Below are positions 40,406 to 50,399 of a DNA stretch of 64,000 bases, piece by piece; position 1 is the stretch's first letter; each line of letters starts with the position of its first letter. The position numbers and the translations under genes are program-made. The notes under the pieces are model-generated. The model made no database searches and was not told where the DNA came from. It worked only from the letters and a program-made list of their open reading frames with translations. Origin of the DNA: Branchipolynoe longqiensis (taxonomy: Eukaryota; Annelida; Polychaeta; Phyllodocida; Polynoidae). The stretch is taken from assembly GCA_030323885.1 (NCBI GenBank), contig CM059192.1:66108977-66172976 (forward strand). Direction: 5' to 3'.

Positions 40406-40632
40406 CCACACTGATGATACTGCCATGTGCGTTTGTGTACCTGCAAACAGGAATTAGGTCAAGATGGCCGCCAAACCGTGTTTAGGTGTATTGTACTGAG
40501 ACTCGCCGGGCCGGTAACCAGCCGGCCGGGACCAGCGACAGGAGGGACCAGTGAAGACTGACGCTGGCGGTAATAAAGCATTGAGTAACCGGACGTCAAG
40601 GTGTGCGGTCGTTCCTCACTCAATCACATTAC

Positions 40633-40770
40633 AATTACCAGGCTAGGTAGCGACAAGTATAAATTGTTAAGTTGTTGACATGACTCAACTAGGGCTCATA
40701 CCATGTGGTTTGAAACCCACGACCTACCAACACATGGGAAACGGACGCGTAACTCATTCAACCACCCAAT
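40633..40770 (-). mobile_element. SINE-1 5' half, minus strand
   Basis: ACCAGGCTAGGTAGCGACAA, then tRNA-like TTTGAAACCCACGACCTACC and AACTCATTCAACCACCCA. It ends where the 16-bp minisatellite starts. Confidence 0.75.
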
Positions 40771-41040
40771 CTGGATATACCATACTATGGATATAGCATA
40801 GTCTGGATATAGCATAGTCCTGATATAGCATAATATGGATATCGCATAGTCCGAATATAGCATAATATGGATATAGCATAGTCTGGATATAGCATAGTCT
40901 GGATATAGCTTCGTCTGGATATAGGATAATCTGGATATAGCATATTCTGGATATAGCATAATCTGGATATAGCATAGTATGTATATAGCATAATCTGGAT
41001 ATAGCAGAGTCTGGATCTAGCATAGTCTGGATTATGCATT
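40771..41040. repeat. 16-bp minisatellite GGATATAGCATAGTCT
   Basis: About 17 units of CTGGATATAGCATAGT with variants (AATATG, CCTGAT). The minus frames of Tyr/Ile/Ser repeats are artefacts. Confidence 0.9.
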
Positions 41041-41576
41041 GATCATGTTGATAATGCCATGACATTATTTAAGTGAATAATATCTACCAAAGAAATAAAG
41101 AAAAAGAAAAAGAAATCAATATATACATTTCAATTTAGTTCCTTCCGAAAATGCCGCAGCAAGAAAAATAGCAATCAATAAGAAACCAATCAGTAAAAGG
41201 AAACTTTGTGCCCTATTTAAATAAATCGTTTGAAAGAAGAGACATCAAAAACATTAAAGAAAACCTGGAAAAAGAAGCAACCCAGGAAACAGTGACAAAA
41301 TTGGCACATAAAATGAATATTCATTACGGAAGGTCGTGTTTAATCGTCAGCACCAAATTAACCTTCCGCAATTAGAATTTCTGGCAAAAATTTGTTTTGC
41401 TCACAAATTTGACTAATCATTTCAGATAGTGGAACATTGGGTGCCAATTAAATCATTTAACGGATCGCAATGAGAAGCAATAAAATAGGAAGAATATAAA
41501 ACACTCTTATCACCATCTGCTTTTAAATCTGAAAACAAAACTTGTATATTATTATTATTAAGGCCTACATTTTCTT
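41041..41576. other. No gene seen
   Basis: A-rich; no recognised motif. Confidence 0.5.
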
Positions 41577-41660
41577 TATACATTAGTTGATTAAGCAGGG
41601 GACATTTCAATCGTGGACAATTTGGTCTTCCTCATTCTACATGACCTAACCTAGTAACGT
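41577..41660 (-). mobile_element. Alternative SINE-1 tail fragment
   Basis: Minus: GAATGAGGAAGACCAAATTG and CCCCTGCTTAATCAACTAAT, as at 34496-34580 and 42585-42640. Confidence 0.65.
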
Positions 41661-41834
41661 AGTGGAGGCAAACCTAGTTGAATGTAGTTGAACATAGTTG
41701 AACGTACCAGCATCCATACTTCTCCATGATGAGAACGTGATAAGAACATGTGTGGGCCGTGAGTTCCGATCTAAGCTTTGGACATGTTCAAAAGAGAGGT
41801 ATGTTTGAGTCAGTCATAGGCTCTGTGATGATAA

Positions 41835-42010
41835 CATACTCTAGTGTACTCGATCATACTCTAGCATACTCTACCATACTCTAGCATACTCTAGCATAAT
41901 CTAGCATACTCTAGCATAGTCTAGCATACTCTAGCATATTCTAGCATACTCTAGCATACTCTAGCATAGTCTAGCATAGTCTAGCGTACTCTAGCATACT
42001 CTAGTGTACT
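41835..42010. repeat. 10-bp minisatellite CTCTAGCATA
   Basis: About 17 units of ACTCTAGCAT with T/G variants. Followed at 42085-42330 by an irregular set of GTAGTTGAATGTA words also hinted at near 41670-41700. Confidence 0.9.
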
Positions 42011-42432
42011 TCTTACTGTACTCTTGCATACTTTGACCAACACAAAACCTTTGGCCATTCTGCCATGGTCACATAGCTGTTAGTGGATGAGGTTGAATGT
42101 AGTTGAATGTAGTGGAGGGTAATGTTGTTGAACGTAGTTGAACATAGTTGAATGTAGTTTAATGTTCCGGCATCCGTATTGTAACGTACCGGGATCCATA
42201 CCATAACGTAATTATCCGTAGGTGGGTGATTCAACCAAAACCTGCCATACCTTAACGTAGTTTAACATAGTGACAGCATGTTTCACCCACGGTAATCTAT
42301 CCTACGTTCAACTACGTTCACTAACGTGTATGTGACCAGGGCGTTGCTGTCCATTTGGGTAAAGGGGAACCAGACCAAAATTGACAGCTTTGGGGAAGTT
42401 TATTTTATTCAGTAATAATCAAGTTCAAGTTG

Positions 42433-42640
42433 GGATGGCCGAATGAGTTAGAGCAACCGTCTACCATGTTGGTAGAGCATGGGATTGTGGGTTCGTATCC
42501 TAGTCGAGTCAAACCAATGACTTGAAAATTGAGACTTGTCGCATCCTAGCCAGGCGCTTGCCATTATTAGGATAGGGCAAGGAGAATGAGAAAGACCAAT
42601 CGGCTGCGATTGAAATTTCCCCTGCTTAAACAACTAATAT
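42433..42640 (+). mobile_element. SINE-1 with alternative 3' tail, head to tail
   Basis: Head GGATGGCCGAATGAGTTAGA, B-box-like GGGTTCGTATCCTAG, body to TTAGGATAGGGCAAGGA, then directly AATGAGAAAGACCAATCGGC and TTCCCCTGCTTAAACAACTA. It lacks the whole CAGTGGGGCAGCAC half. It joins the standard head to the alternative tail, so the variant is a genuine subfamily. Confidence 0.85.
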
Positions 42641-43925
42641 ACCAACAACAACAACAGAAATGTCTGAAGCAAATAACCTACTACACCCGGAGAACCGGAA
42701 ACTGATTCGACGATGAACCCCAAACTGAGCCTTACGATGTAGAGCTTTAAAAAGAGGGTGAGTGGGCATGGTAAAGTCTGTGAGGTGTTGATTAACTGGA
42801 TGAGAGTGGCCTATTCACACTATTCACACGTGACCTGATTCGGCATCAGAACGAGGCTGAATACGCGCCGGTATTGGAAATGGCCATAAGACACTGCTGT
42901 GTGACAATGTGTATGAACTACTACAGAAATTAAAGGAGTAAAATTAAAGATATTCACTTTTGAAACTATCATATTCATTTTTGCATACCTTTTTTCTATT
43001 TATTGGTCAATTTTCATGAAGATTGAGTGATGATCAGATGCATTTCAGTAGGCAATGTCAACAAAGTCGCTCGCCTTGCCTGCCAATCTTTTCTTAAATT
43101 CAAAATTGCATAACTTTCTTAATATATATATATTTAACAAATATATTTCAACGCTTTTAAAACTTTTATTAATTTGTAATTACTAAGACTAGTTGTTTAA
43201 CTGTGTTGCACAGATAACTACGCTGACAGTGCTGCATTGCATGATACCACCATAACTATGCAGACTTGAAGTTGACAGTCACATTGTAGTTAAAGAACAG
43301 GTATGCAAAGATGAATATGGTAGTCTAAAAAATGAATACCCTCAAATTTGAGTGATTTCGAGAGGTTTTGGTCGACAAAAATGTATTCACATTACTTGTC
43401 ATACAGAGGCGCCTCACAGATGCGTAAGTGCCCTCGGTCTGGTTTCAACATGGCCACGACGTGAATAGTGTGAATTGACCCAGGTGGGGGTAGCGGGTTG
43501 TGGCGATGTGTTGTAATGTCAGAGTTCCCACCAGGGGGAAGTGGATGGCTCCCACCCCCACACACCGAATCAATCACAATACAGAAGTCTGCACCCATTA
43601 GGTACTGGCTACTGCAATGTTTCTGTGGTTCAGGGTTACGTCATGAGACTAAATAAAGACAGTTGCAAACTACAAGTCACAGTGCCGACATCAATATATA
43701 TTACATGGTGTCAGATGTGTGTATATATATGACAGCTATCTAGAGGTGCCAAACGTGATTTTAATTGTGATTACAACCGCAATATTTGCACTTAATGAAT
43801 ACAGATTTCCAGTTGAAGTTATTCAGAATTGCAACATCTTGCACAGTTCTTTATATCTCAGCAATGCGGAAATAAAAGAAGTGCAATTCTATTTGCTCAA
43901 AACAATGAGACTCTTCTGTGCAGCT
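42641..43925. other. No gene recognised
   Basis: About 1.3 kb without recognised repeats. Short frames (for example 43392-43598 on minus) have no motifs. Confidence 0.5.
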
Positions 43926-44065
43926 CATTGTCAGGATAATGTGACTGAGTGGGATATTGGGTCATTGTCCCGGTGGCCTGATATCCCAGTGGGGCAGCAC
44001 TATAAAGTCGTCCTGATATGACCTAAGAGGTTGCTAGGAGGTAAATCTCCAACAACCAACCAACT
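43926..44065 (+). mobile_element. SINE-1 3' half with internal deletion
   Basis: GTCAGGATAATGTGACTGAG through CAGTGGGGCAGCACTATAAA, then directly GTCGTCCTGATATGACCT; the CACTGTCACAAG block is deleted. Confidence 0.8.
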
Positions 44066-44210
44066 AAATCATGGTGGCCGGGGGCTTTGTTTTCAATTAA
44101 ATAAGAATGCAAGACCTGGGCATCATCTCCAGAACTACTTACAGGGAAGGGGGTGGATCATATTTATACCTGTGCCTGTTAATCACGACACACGTCATCG
44201 TCTCACAGGA

Positions 44211-44320
44211 CCGGACGCCGGGGCCGAATCGGTAGAGCGCAGACTTCCCATGCGGAAGATCGGGAGTACGAGTCCCAGCCCAATAAAAGCAATGACTTAC
44301 AAAGTCGATAGGATAGGTGG
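44211..44320 (+). mobile_element. SINE-1 5' head fragment
   Basis: GGGGCCGAATCGGTAGAGCG, GACTTCCCATGCGGAAGATC, GAGTACGAGTCCCAGCCC, then the body fades after ATAGGATAGG. Confidence 0.75.
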
Positions 44321-44344
44321 GGATGTGGTTTGCTCATTATCAGC

Positions 44345-44524
44345 ATGATTGTTTGTTTGTTTGCTGTTGTTTTACGTCCTAACTACAGCTATGGTCATAT
44401 CAGGACGGGTGCCGACTTGTGACAGTGCGCACTCAAGGCGACTTTATAGTGCTGCCCCACTGGAAGACCAGGCCACCAGCTCCATGACCTGATATCCCAC
44501 TCAGTCACATTATCCTGACACTGA
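44345..44524 (-). mobile_element. SINE-1 3' half, minus strand
   Basis: GTTGTTTTACGTCCTAACTA to TCACATTATCCTGACACTGA. It abuts a plus-strand 3' half at 44525. Confidence 0.85.
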
Positions 44525-44690
44525 TGTGACTGTAGGATGTCGGGTCATGGTGATGGCAGGCTAATCTCCCAGTGGGGCAGCACTATAAAGTCGCCATGAG
44601 TACACACTGAGTACACACTGTCACAAGTCGGTACCTGTTCTGATATGACCTTAGATGTACCTAGGATGTTAAACAACAAACAAGCAACAG
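44525..44690 (+). mobile_element. SINE-1 3' half, plus strand
   Basis: GTGACTGTAGGATGTCGGGT, CAGTGGGGCAGCACTATAAA, a doubled GAGTACACACT, tail ACCTAGGATGTTAAACAACA. With 44345-44524 it forms a near-perfect inverted pair. Confidence 0.85.
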
Positions 44691-45242
44691 TTATCACGGG
44701 TTCTAGGTATTGTTGATTGCAGTGCCTGGTGACCTAGTTCTATCCTCATCTGTACAATCTGTCTTTTATGCCTGTCTGCGATACATACGTATTGCCATGT
44801 TTATTTCTACAATATATGCACCCATCTCAAAAACATTTTTCCTGGCACATTTGTTCAACTATGTTGAATAGATAGGTTTTCCTGTACGTATGCTGCTTCT
44901 TTCATACATGCAACTATTCTTTAAAATATGCAGATTCGAGAAAGTAGTCGACTATCTCCTTAGGGATTCAGCCTCAATGTTCTATCAAAAACAACATTTA
45001 CACGGCAACCCTCATCCTCTCCTCTCCAGGTAACAGTAATCTGAGAGAGGCGTTTAAAAAGGTCCTTCCAAGAAATGCAGCACTGACACACTTCCGGGTA
45101 AATTACAAACAATGGCTCACCCCTTAAGGATAACATAGATATACCCCTCAATAAAGATGCCATATGGAATGGAGTCGTTAACCATATGTTGTTAATAATA
45201 TGTTTTCGTTGGTGGCCTCCATGACAATAATACTCTTACAAC
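44691..45242. other. No gene seen
   Basis: Unrecognised AT-rich sequence. Confidence 0.5.
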
Positions 45243-45572
45243 CCGGACGTGGGCACCGAATCGGTAAGAGCGCAAGGTTCCCATGTGGAAGGTTCAGAAT
45301 TTGCATCCCAGCCGAGTCAAACCAATGACTTACAAAATTGATAGTTTTCGCGACCTAGCCTGGCGTTGCGGCATTACTAAGATAGGTAAGGGCAAGAACT
45401 GATTAGCTCAGTGTTGTGATAATGTGACTGAGTGGGAAATGAGCTCATGGTGCTGGTGGCCTGTTCTCCCCGTGGGGCCGCACTATATAGTCACCATGAG
45501 CGTACACTGCCACAAGTCGGTACCCATGTTGATATGTCCTTAAATGTTGCCAGTATTTAAAACCCTAACAAA
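45243..45572 (+). mobile_element. Full-length SINE-1
   Basis: Head GGCACCGAATCGGTAAGAGC and GCATCCCAGCCGAGTCAAAC, all body blocks, tail AATGTTGCCAGTATTTAAAA. Confidence 0.85.
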
Positions 45573-46154
45573 TGCTACTCTTACATTGATTGTGCCTGCC
45601 ACAATCGCTACTTTTCTTATACTACTTACATTCAGGAATATCAGTACCACATGGACTATTCGGCATGTTTGGTAGCATCCTGTATTCAACCTATAGACCA
45701 TATAGCCTCTCTCAAAAGGTGATAACTCTTTTTTATTTTGTCCATTGTAACGATTGACACAAAACAGCACAGAAACGGTTACACTGAAAAGACAAGGACA
45801 TTTGCTTCAAATCAATATTTATTCTATTGGGATCATGAAACACCATGTAAAAAACAAATCAGTTTATCCTGAGCAAATGCATAAGTAGATAGTATGTTGA
45901 TCGTTACAATGGACAAAGTTTTGTCCCATATTGCTTAGCACCTTTTGAGACAGTCTCATATATGTCCTCAGAATAGCAGCTGTTATGTCACCAAAGGGAC
46001 AACTCAAATAAAGCAGAGAGAGTACATACATAATAACATTGTCCGGGCATGGCAAGGGTTGGCTAATCAGAATAGTTGTTGAAGACCGGTGCTACTGTAT
46101 ATGACCTTAGCCCAATGACACCGATATCCCATCAAGGATTCCAAAATTGAAATC
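45573..46154. other. No gene; contains an imperfect palindrome
   Basis: TCTCAAAAGGTG near 45713 and TTTTGTCCATTGTAACGAT near 45735 are inverted at 45898-45952 (CGTTACAATGGACAAA, GCACCTTTTGAGA). A short TIR element is possible; its ends are not resolved. Confidence 0.45.
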
Positions 46155-46308
46155 ACGTCTGATGGATTTTGAGTTTCTGCTAATTTGTGTTAGAATACAT
46201 TAGATTGATGATTATCCCTTACTCTATTTTAATATTTGAAGTAAATTATTCTAAATGGCTAACTTTGGAGATATTTGAAATGTAAACAGGCCAAATTTAT
46301 TTAGCCAT
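46155..46308 (+). mobile_element. Fragment of the TTAA-type MITE
   Basis: TTTTGAGTTTCTGCTAATTT, ATGGCTAACTTTGGAGATAT and TTGAAATGTAAACAGGCCAA match the left two-thirds of 22737-23065. Confidence 0.75.
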
Positions 46309-46329
46309 TTTAATCGGTACTCTGTTTTC

Positions 46330-46575
46330 ACGATTAGACAGTTAGTAGATGGAAATCCCGAGCCTACACTTTTACCGACCCAAGGGATTTATATGCTCCC
46401 ACACCGCAGAGACATGGTGTGAGAGCGACTGGCCTTTGATGATGCTGTAAGTTATACACAGTGGTGGAAATCCAAATTGGCAGAGGTGGGAGCATGGGGA
46501 GTCGAACCACCAACCTTCAGATTAGGAGTCTGATCTAGAAAGAAGTGAAAGACTCGGCCACAGAGAACCCTCTGA
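46330..46575 (-). mobile_element. Second tRNA-derived SINE type (tRNA-Arg-like head)
   Basis: Minus: TCTGTGGCCGAGTCTTTCAC, then CAGACTCCTAATCTGAAGG (an anticodon-loop-like CTCCTAA) and GGTTGGTGGTTCGACTCCCC (B box). The body has GGTGTGGGAGCATATAAATC and CTTGGGTCGGTAAAAGTGTA. Unrelated in sequence to SINE-1. Only one copy in the window; the 3' end is approximate. Confidence 0.6.
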
Positions 46576-46594
46576 GCATCTCCTTCTTTGAAGC

Positions 46595-47935
46595 GGTGCT
46601 GTCCAGCTCAGAGTGGGGAGCGGACAGAGATGTTCTGCTCTCCGTGTACAGAACCTTGGTTCGTTCATGAGTGGATTACGGCCGCATAGTATATGGTTCC
46701 GCAAGGAAATCATATATTGGGCTGCTAGACACGATCCACCACCAGGGACTGCGCCTGGCCCTTGGGGCCTTCCGCACCTCACCAGTTCAGAGCCTTTATG
46801 TCGAAGCCAATGAACCATCACTTAATAACAGGAGAATCAAACTGGCCATGCAATATGTAGTCAAGATAAAAACTAATGCATTGAATCCTGCACACAATTG
46901 TCTATTCGAGCAACATGACGAATCCAGGTATGAAGCCAGGCCAAATTACATCCGGCCACTGAGGCTCCGAATGAAACCTCATTTGGAGGCCTTAGGCGTG
47001 GATTTGGATGTGTTGGAGGATGCCAAAGTCCCAGAACATCCCCCGTGGTCGTTGAGAAAGCCATCGGTTATCCTCCGACTCACGGAACTGAGGAAATCTG
47101 GGACACATCCACTCGAGTACAAAGGACTGCATGCAGAGATTCAAGGCCAGTTTGCAGACCACCTCTCCATATACACTGATGGTTCGAAAGACCAAAGCCG
47201 GGTAGCTGCTGCGGCAGTCTGCCGACGGGAAAAATTTGGTGTACGTTTGCCCGATCAGAGCTCGATTTTCACTGCAGAGGCCCGAGCACTCCTTCTCGCT
47301 TTGGAGTGTATCGAGGTATCCAACCACACTAACTATGTTATATACAGTGATTCCTTCTCTTGCCTCCTGGCTGTTGCTGGACTGAAAACGAATCACCCTA
47401 TTCTAGCAACAGTCATTTATAAAATGAACCAACTGACGACAGATGGGTATGATATCCACCTGTGCTGGGTGTCTGGCCATGCTGGCATACAAAAGAAGAA
47501 GGCCCTGAACTGTGATCTTGAACCGTGTCTGATCCCTCACTCTGATCTGAAACCACTAATAGCCACCCACATAAAATCCAAATGGCAACATGAGTGGGAT
47601 GAAAACATCAATAAACTTAAAGAAATTGAACCATCTGTGGGAAAGCCACCACAGACTCATGCAGGAGGTCGGCGGGACCAAGTGGTCCTTAGTCGCTGAC
47701 GTGTTGGCCACTCGTGGCTTACACATGCTTTTCTGCTCAAGGGGGAACCTCCCCCTGAATGTGTTGGGTGTCAGTCCCCACTGACACTCAAACACATTTG
47801 ACTAAGTTGCGTTGATTTTTTGGCCCTGCCCCAACGGTTCTATACTGCAGGCAGTATGCATGACCTTTTTACTAAGGTAAAACAGGAAAACATTTTAGCC
47901 TTTTTGAGGGCAGCTGGACTGTACCACCTTATATA
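46595..47935 (+). pseudogene. LINE ORF2 C-terminus: RT thumb, RNase H, C-terminal tail, with stops
   Basis: Coding begins with WGADRDVLLSVYRTLVRS, then a TGA (46668-46670), then VDYGRIVYGSA, LRLALGAFRTSPVQSLYVEA and the RNase H: IYTDGSKDQSRVAAAAV, a Glu in FTAEARALLLALECIE, IYSDSFSCLLAV and LCWVSGHAGIQ. Right after GHAGIQ about eight to ten residues expected in the family, including the acidic residue of the GN-x-x-AD box, are missing. More stops follow at 47697-47699 and within LKHI-LSCVD. Comparison with 58845-59418 shows that the 47697 stop (TGA) replaced a TGC codon. The element is dead. The RT catalytic palm is not included. Confidence 0.85.
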
Positions 47936-48181
47936 GTTTACTAAATGGATTCTATTAATTATTAATGAAACTTTTCTTTTTCTATGGGAATTTGTTTCCC
48001 TTGACCACAGATATATGATTGTGAGCTTTCTAATTTAATTAGTGTCTATTGGCACATAATTGATTGTCTGCTTTTACATGTAAAAGCGATGGTTTGAACA
48101 AAAAACAAACATTTCTCGCCGTGAATATGGCCTATGCTGCCGACACGGCGTAAAGCAACCACCAATCAATCAATCAATCAA
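46595..48181 (+). mobile_element. 5'-truncated RNase H-bearing LINE with 13-bp target-site duplication
   Basis: Exact CCTTCTTTGAAGC at 46582-46594 and 48182-48194. The 3' end is GACACGGCGTAAAGCAACCA followed by CCAATCAATCAATCAATCAA. The copy at 58845-59418 has the same 3' end and tail. Confidence 0.95.
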
Positions 48182-48227
48182 CCTTCTTTGAAGCAGCAAC
48201 TACAACATCAATGCTGAATAAAGACAC

Positions 48228-48316
48228 CAGTATCTAAGTTAGATACGTATAATCTAATCTCAACAAATGCTTTGTTTAAACAAATTTGATGTTTACATCA
48301 GACTATGCAGCTTTAA
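48228..48316 (+). mobile_element. TTAA-type MITE end fragment
   Basis: ACCAGTATCTAAGTTAGATA through TCAGACTATGCAGCTTTAA match the right end of 22737-23065. Confidence 0.7.
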
Positions 48317-48394
48317 CCTTTCGCAAAATGCAAGCCTGATTTAATTCCCAACAGGAGGTAACAGGATAAAGTAAGACTCATTAACTCAAGGTGC

Positions 48395-48720
48395 ATAATC
48401 AGTTTAAAGCATCAAATTGTCTAAATGAAATCAGTCACCTAAATTTGATCTTACATGTCTAACTGGGCCACTTATTAAGCTTGTCTTTCTGCAATTACTA
48501 GGTTAATTTAATAGAAGTTATTAAGCTTGTGCTCCTGCATCTGAGCAATTACTAAGTTAATTTAATAGAAGTTATTAAGCTTGTGTTCCTGCATCTAAGC
48601 AATTACTAAGTTATTTTAATAGAAGTTATTAAGCTTGTGTTCCTGCATCTAAGCAATTACTAAGTTAATTTAATAGAACACGTTACTGCCAAAACCCATG
48701 TTTTCCAACAGTTTTATGTT
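48395..48720 (-). mobile_element. TTAA-type MITE fragment with internal tandem expansion
   Basis: AAAGCATCAAATTGTC, CACCTAAATTTGATCTTACA and TAATTTAATAGAACACGTTA follow the order of the 25943-26605 copy. Between them the segment ATTAAGCTTGTG..GCAATTACTAAG is repeated. Confidence 0.65.
48471..48682. repeat. 54-bp tandem repeat, ~4 units
   Basis: Unit GTTATTAAGCTTGTGCTCCT, GCATCTGAGCAATTACTAAG, TTAATTTAATAGAA. It lies inside the MITE fragment, so this is a local expansion of element sequence. Confidence 0.85.
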
Positions 48721-49099
48721 CACAACGAAATTCCCCAATTTTAGTAATTAAAAATAGCAATTTACTTCGAACTGAAATAGGTAGATAATAGCAACACATG
48801 TAATATATTTATGCATAACAATTTTGAAGACACTCCAAACCATGAGACTATGCAACTTTAATCAATAGTGTGAATACAGGTATAACAACTGATTCACTGA
48901 CGCAGAAAGTGCTGCTTGTCAGGAACAGTTCACCTCTTCTCTGGGCACTGTTAATAAACCAATATCGAACAATGGAAATCAAACCCTGGTGGACAGAACC
49001 AAAGTGCCGTAAACGGAGCAGTTCCAAAATAGCAAGGAAAGTTAGCAGCACGCACCGCTATAACCTCATTATTCATTCATTCACTCCTGTATTAAATTA
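48721..49099. other. No gene seen
   Basis: Two short overlapping frames (48848-49051 minus, 48870-49100 plus) have no motifs. Confidence 0.45.
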
Positions 49100-49600
49100 G
49101 TAAATGATTAATTAATTAATTTATGATTGATTAATTGATTCATTGATTTATTGATACAGTGACTCATTTATTCAATTTATTCATTTAATCATTTATCAAT
49201 TTATCCACGTATTCACTTCGTCACTTATTCACTTATTCACTTATTCATTTATTAACTTATTCATTTATTAACTTATTCATTTATTCATTAATTCGCTTAT
49301 TCATTTAATCATGTATTAATTTATTAATTTATTCATGTATTCATTTATTTATGTATTCATGTATTTATATATTCATTTATTCATATATTCATTTATTCAT
49401 ATATTAATTTATTAATTTATTCATGTATTCATTTATCCATTTATCCATTTATCCATTTATCCATTCATCCATTTATTCCTTTAGTCACGTATTCATCTAT
49501 TCCTTAATACAATAACCCATGAATACATTACCACATTAATTACTTCACTCATTTATTAATTTACTCATTTATTCAGTTATTAAATTATTAATTTATTCGG
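49100..49600. repeat. TTAT/TCAT tetranucleotide array
   Basis: About 500 bases of TTCATTTATTCATTTAT-type words with decay at both ends. Confidence 0.9.
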
Positions 49601-49840
49601 CAGCGTTCCTTTTGAAGTAAAAGCAAATCGTTACCTCTGCAATCCGTCCTATATTTATCAATATATATATGTTATATAATTTAATATGTCAATATAAATA
49701 ACAAAGGTAATCCCATAGTTTAGTGTGTTATATTATTAATATTGCGGTATGCTTGGAATGAATGTAAATCTTACCGTTTCACTTCATAGTCTCACTGCGG
49801 GATAAAAATAGATATCTCTAGAGTATAGGTAATTCACTCA

Positions 49841-49844
<4 letters not shown>

Positions 49845-49880
<36 letters not shown>
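49845..49880. repeat. (AT)n microsatellite
   Basis: AT run immediately left of the MITE at 49899. Confidence 0.95.
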
Positions 49881-49882
<2 letters not shown>

Positions 49883-49898
49883 TATATATATATGACGT

Positions 49899-50222
49899 GT
49901 TCAGGTGCAAAACCCTGTAAACATCAATCCAAATAATGAATTAAAACAAAAGAATTTTCCTTGAAGGTAATTTTACTTCTCACAAAATTAATTCCACTTT
50001 TCATGTGATGAGATGATTATGGAGCGATGAACAAAACCGAAAATTTACATAAACGTGATATTTAGACCTTCAGTAGGTTAATTTTGTTACACACCTATTT
50101 GTTTGTTCATTGCTCCATAATCATCTCATCACATGAAAAGCAGAATTTGTGAGAAGTAAAATTACCTTCAGGGAAAATTCTTATATTTTAATTCATTATT
50201 TGGATTAGCGTTTATGGGGTTT
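49899..50222. mobile_element. MITE with ~130-bp inverted arms
   Basis: Left arm GTTCAGGTGCAAAACCCTGT, CCAAATAATGAATTAAAA, AATTTTACTTCTCACAAA, GTGATGAGATGATTATGGAG. The right arm 50095-50222 is its inverted copy, ending GCGTTTATGGGGTT and missing the outermost ~15 bases. Same family as 31627-31857. Non-autonomous. Confidence 0.85.
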
Positions 50223-50399
50223 ATATATTATATATATATGCACCATTGAACACATGTGTATGTGATCCGGATAGTGTTAACTATGAGTAATTCATGGTTG
50301 ATTAGAATAAATAAAATCTTAAATAGAACCCGCAACCAGTAAGCAGGGAGCATTTCAGGTCAGATTCAGGAGTAAGTTCTCCGTATCTCATTGGTCGTA

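Larger units (their letters stand above)
34593..40491. mobile_element. TIR element with ~187-bp internal units, split by a LINE
   Basis: Ends: 34593-34614 (ATACACGATAACACGGTTTG) and 40470-40491, inverted with 3 mismatches over 22 bases. Inside are parts of three ~187-bp units: two at about 34735-35083 and one at 40188-40405. A 5.1-kb insertion (35084-40187) separates them. Without it the element is about 795 bp, similar in size to 60592-61426, which carries the same units but different TIRs. No transposase. Confidence 0.7.
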
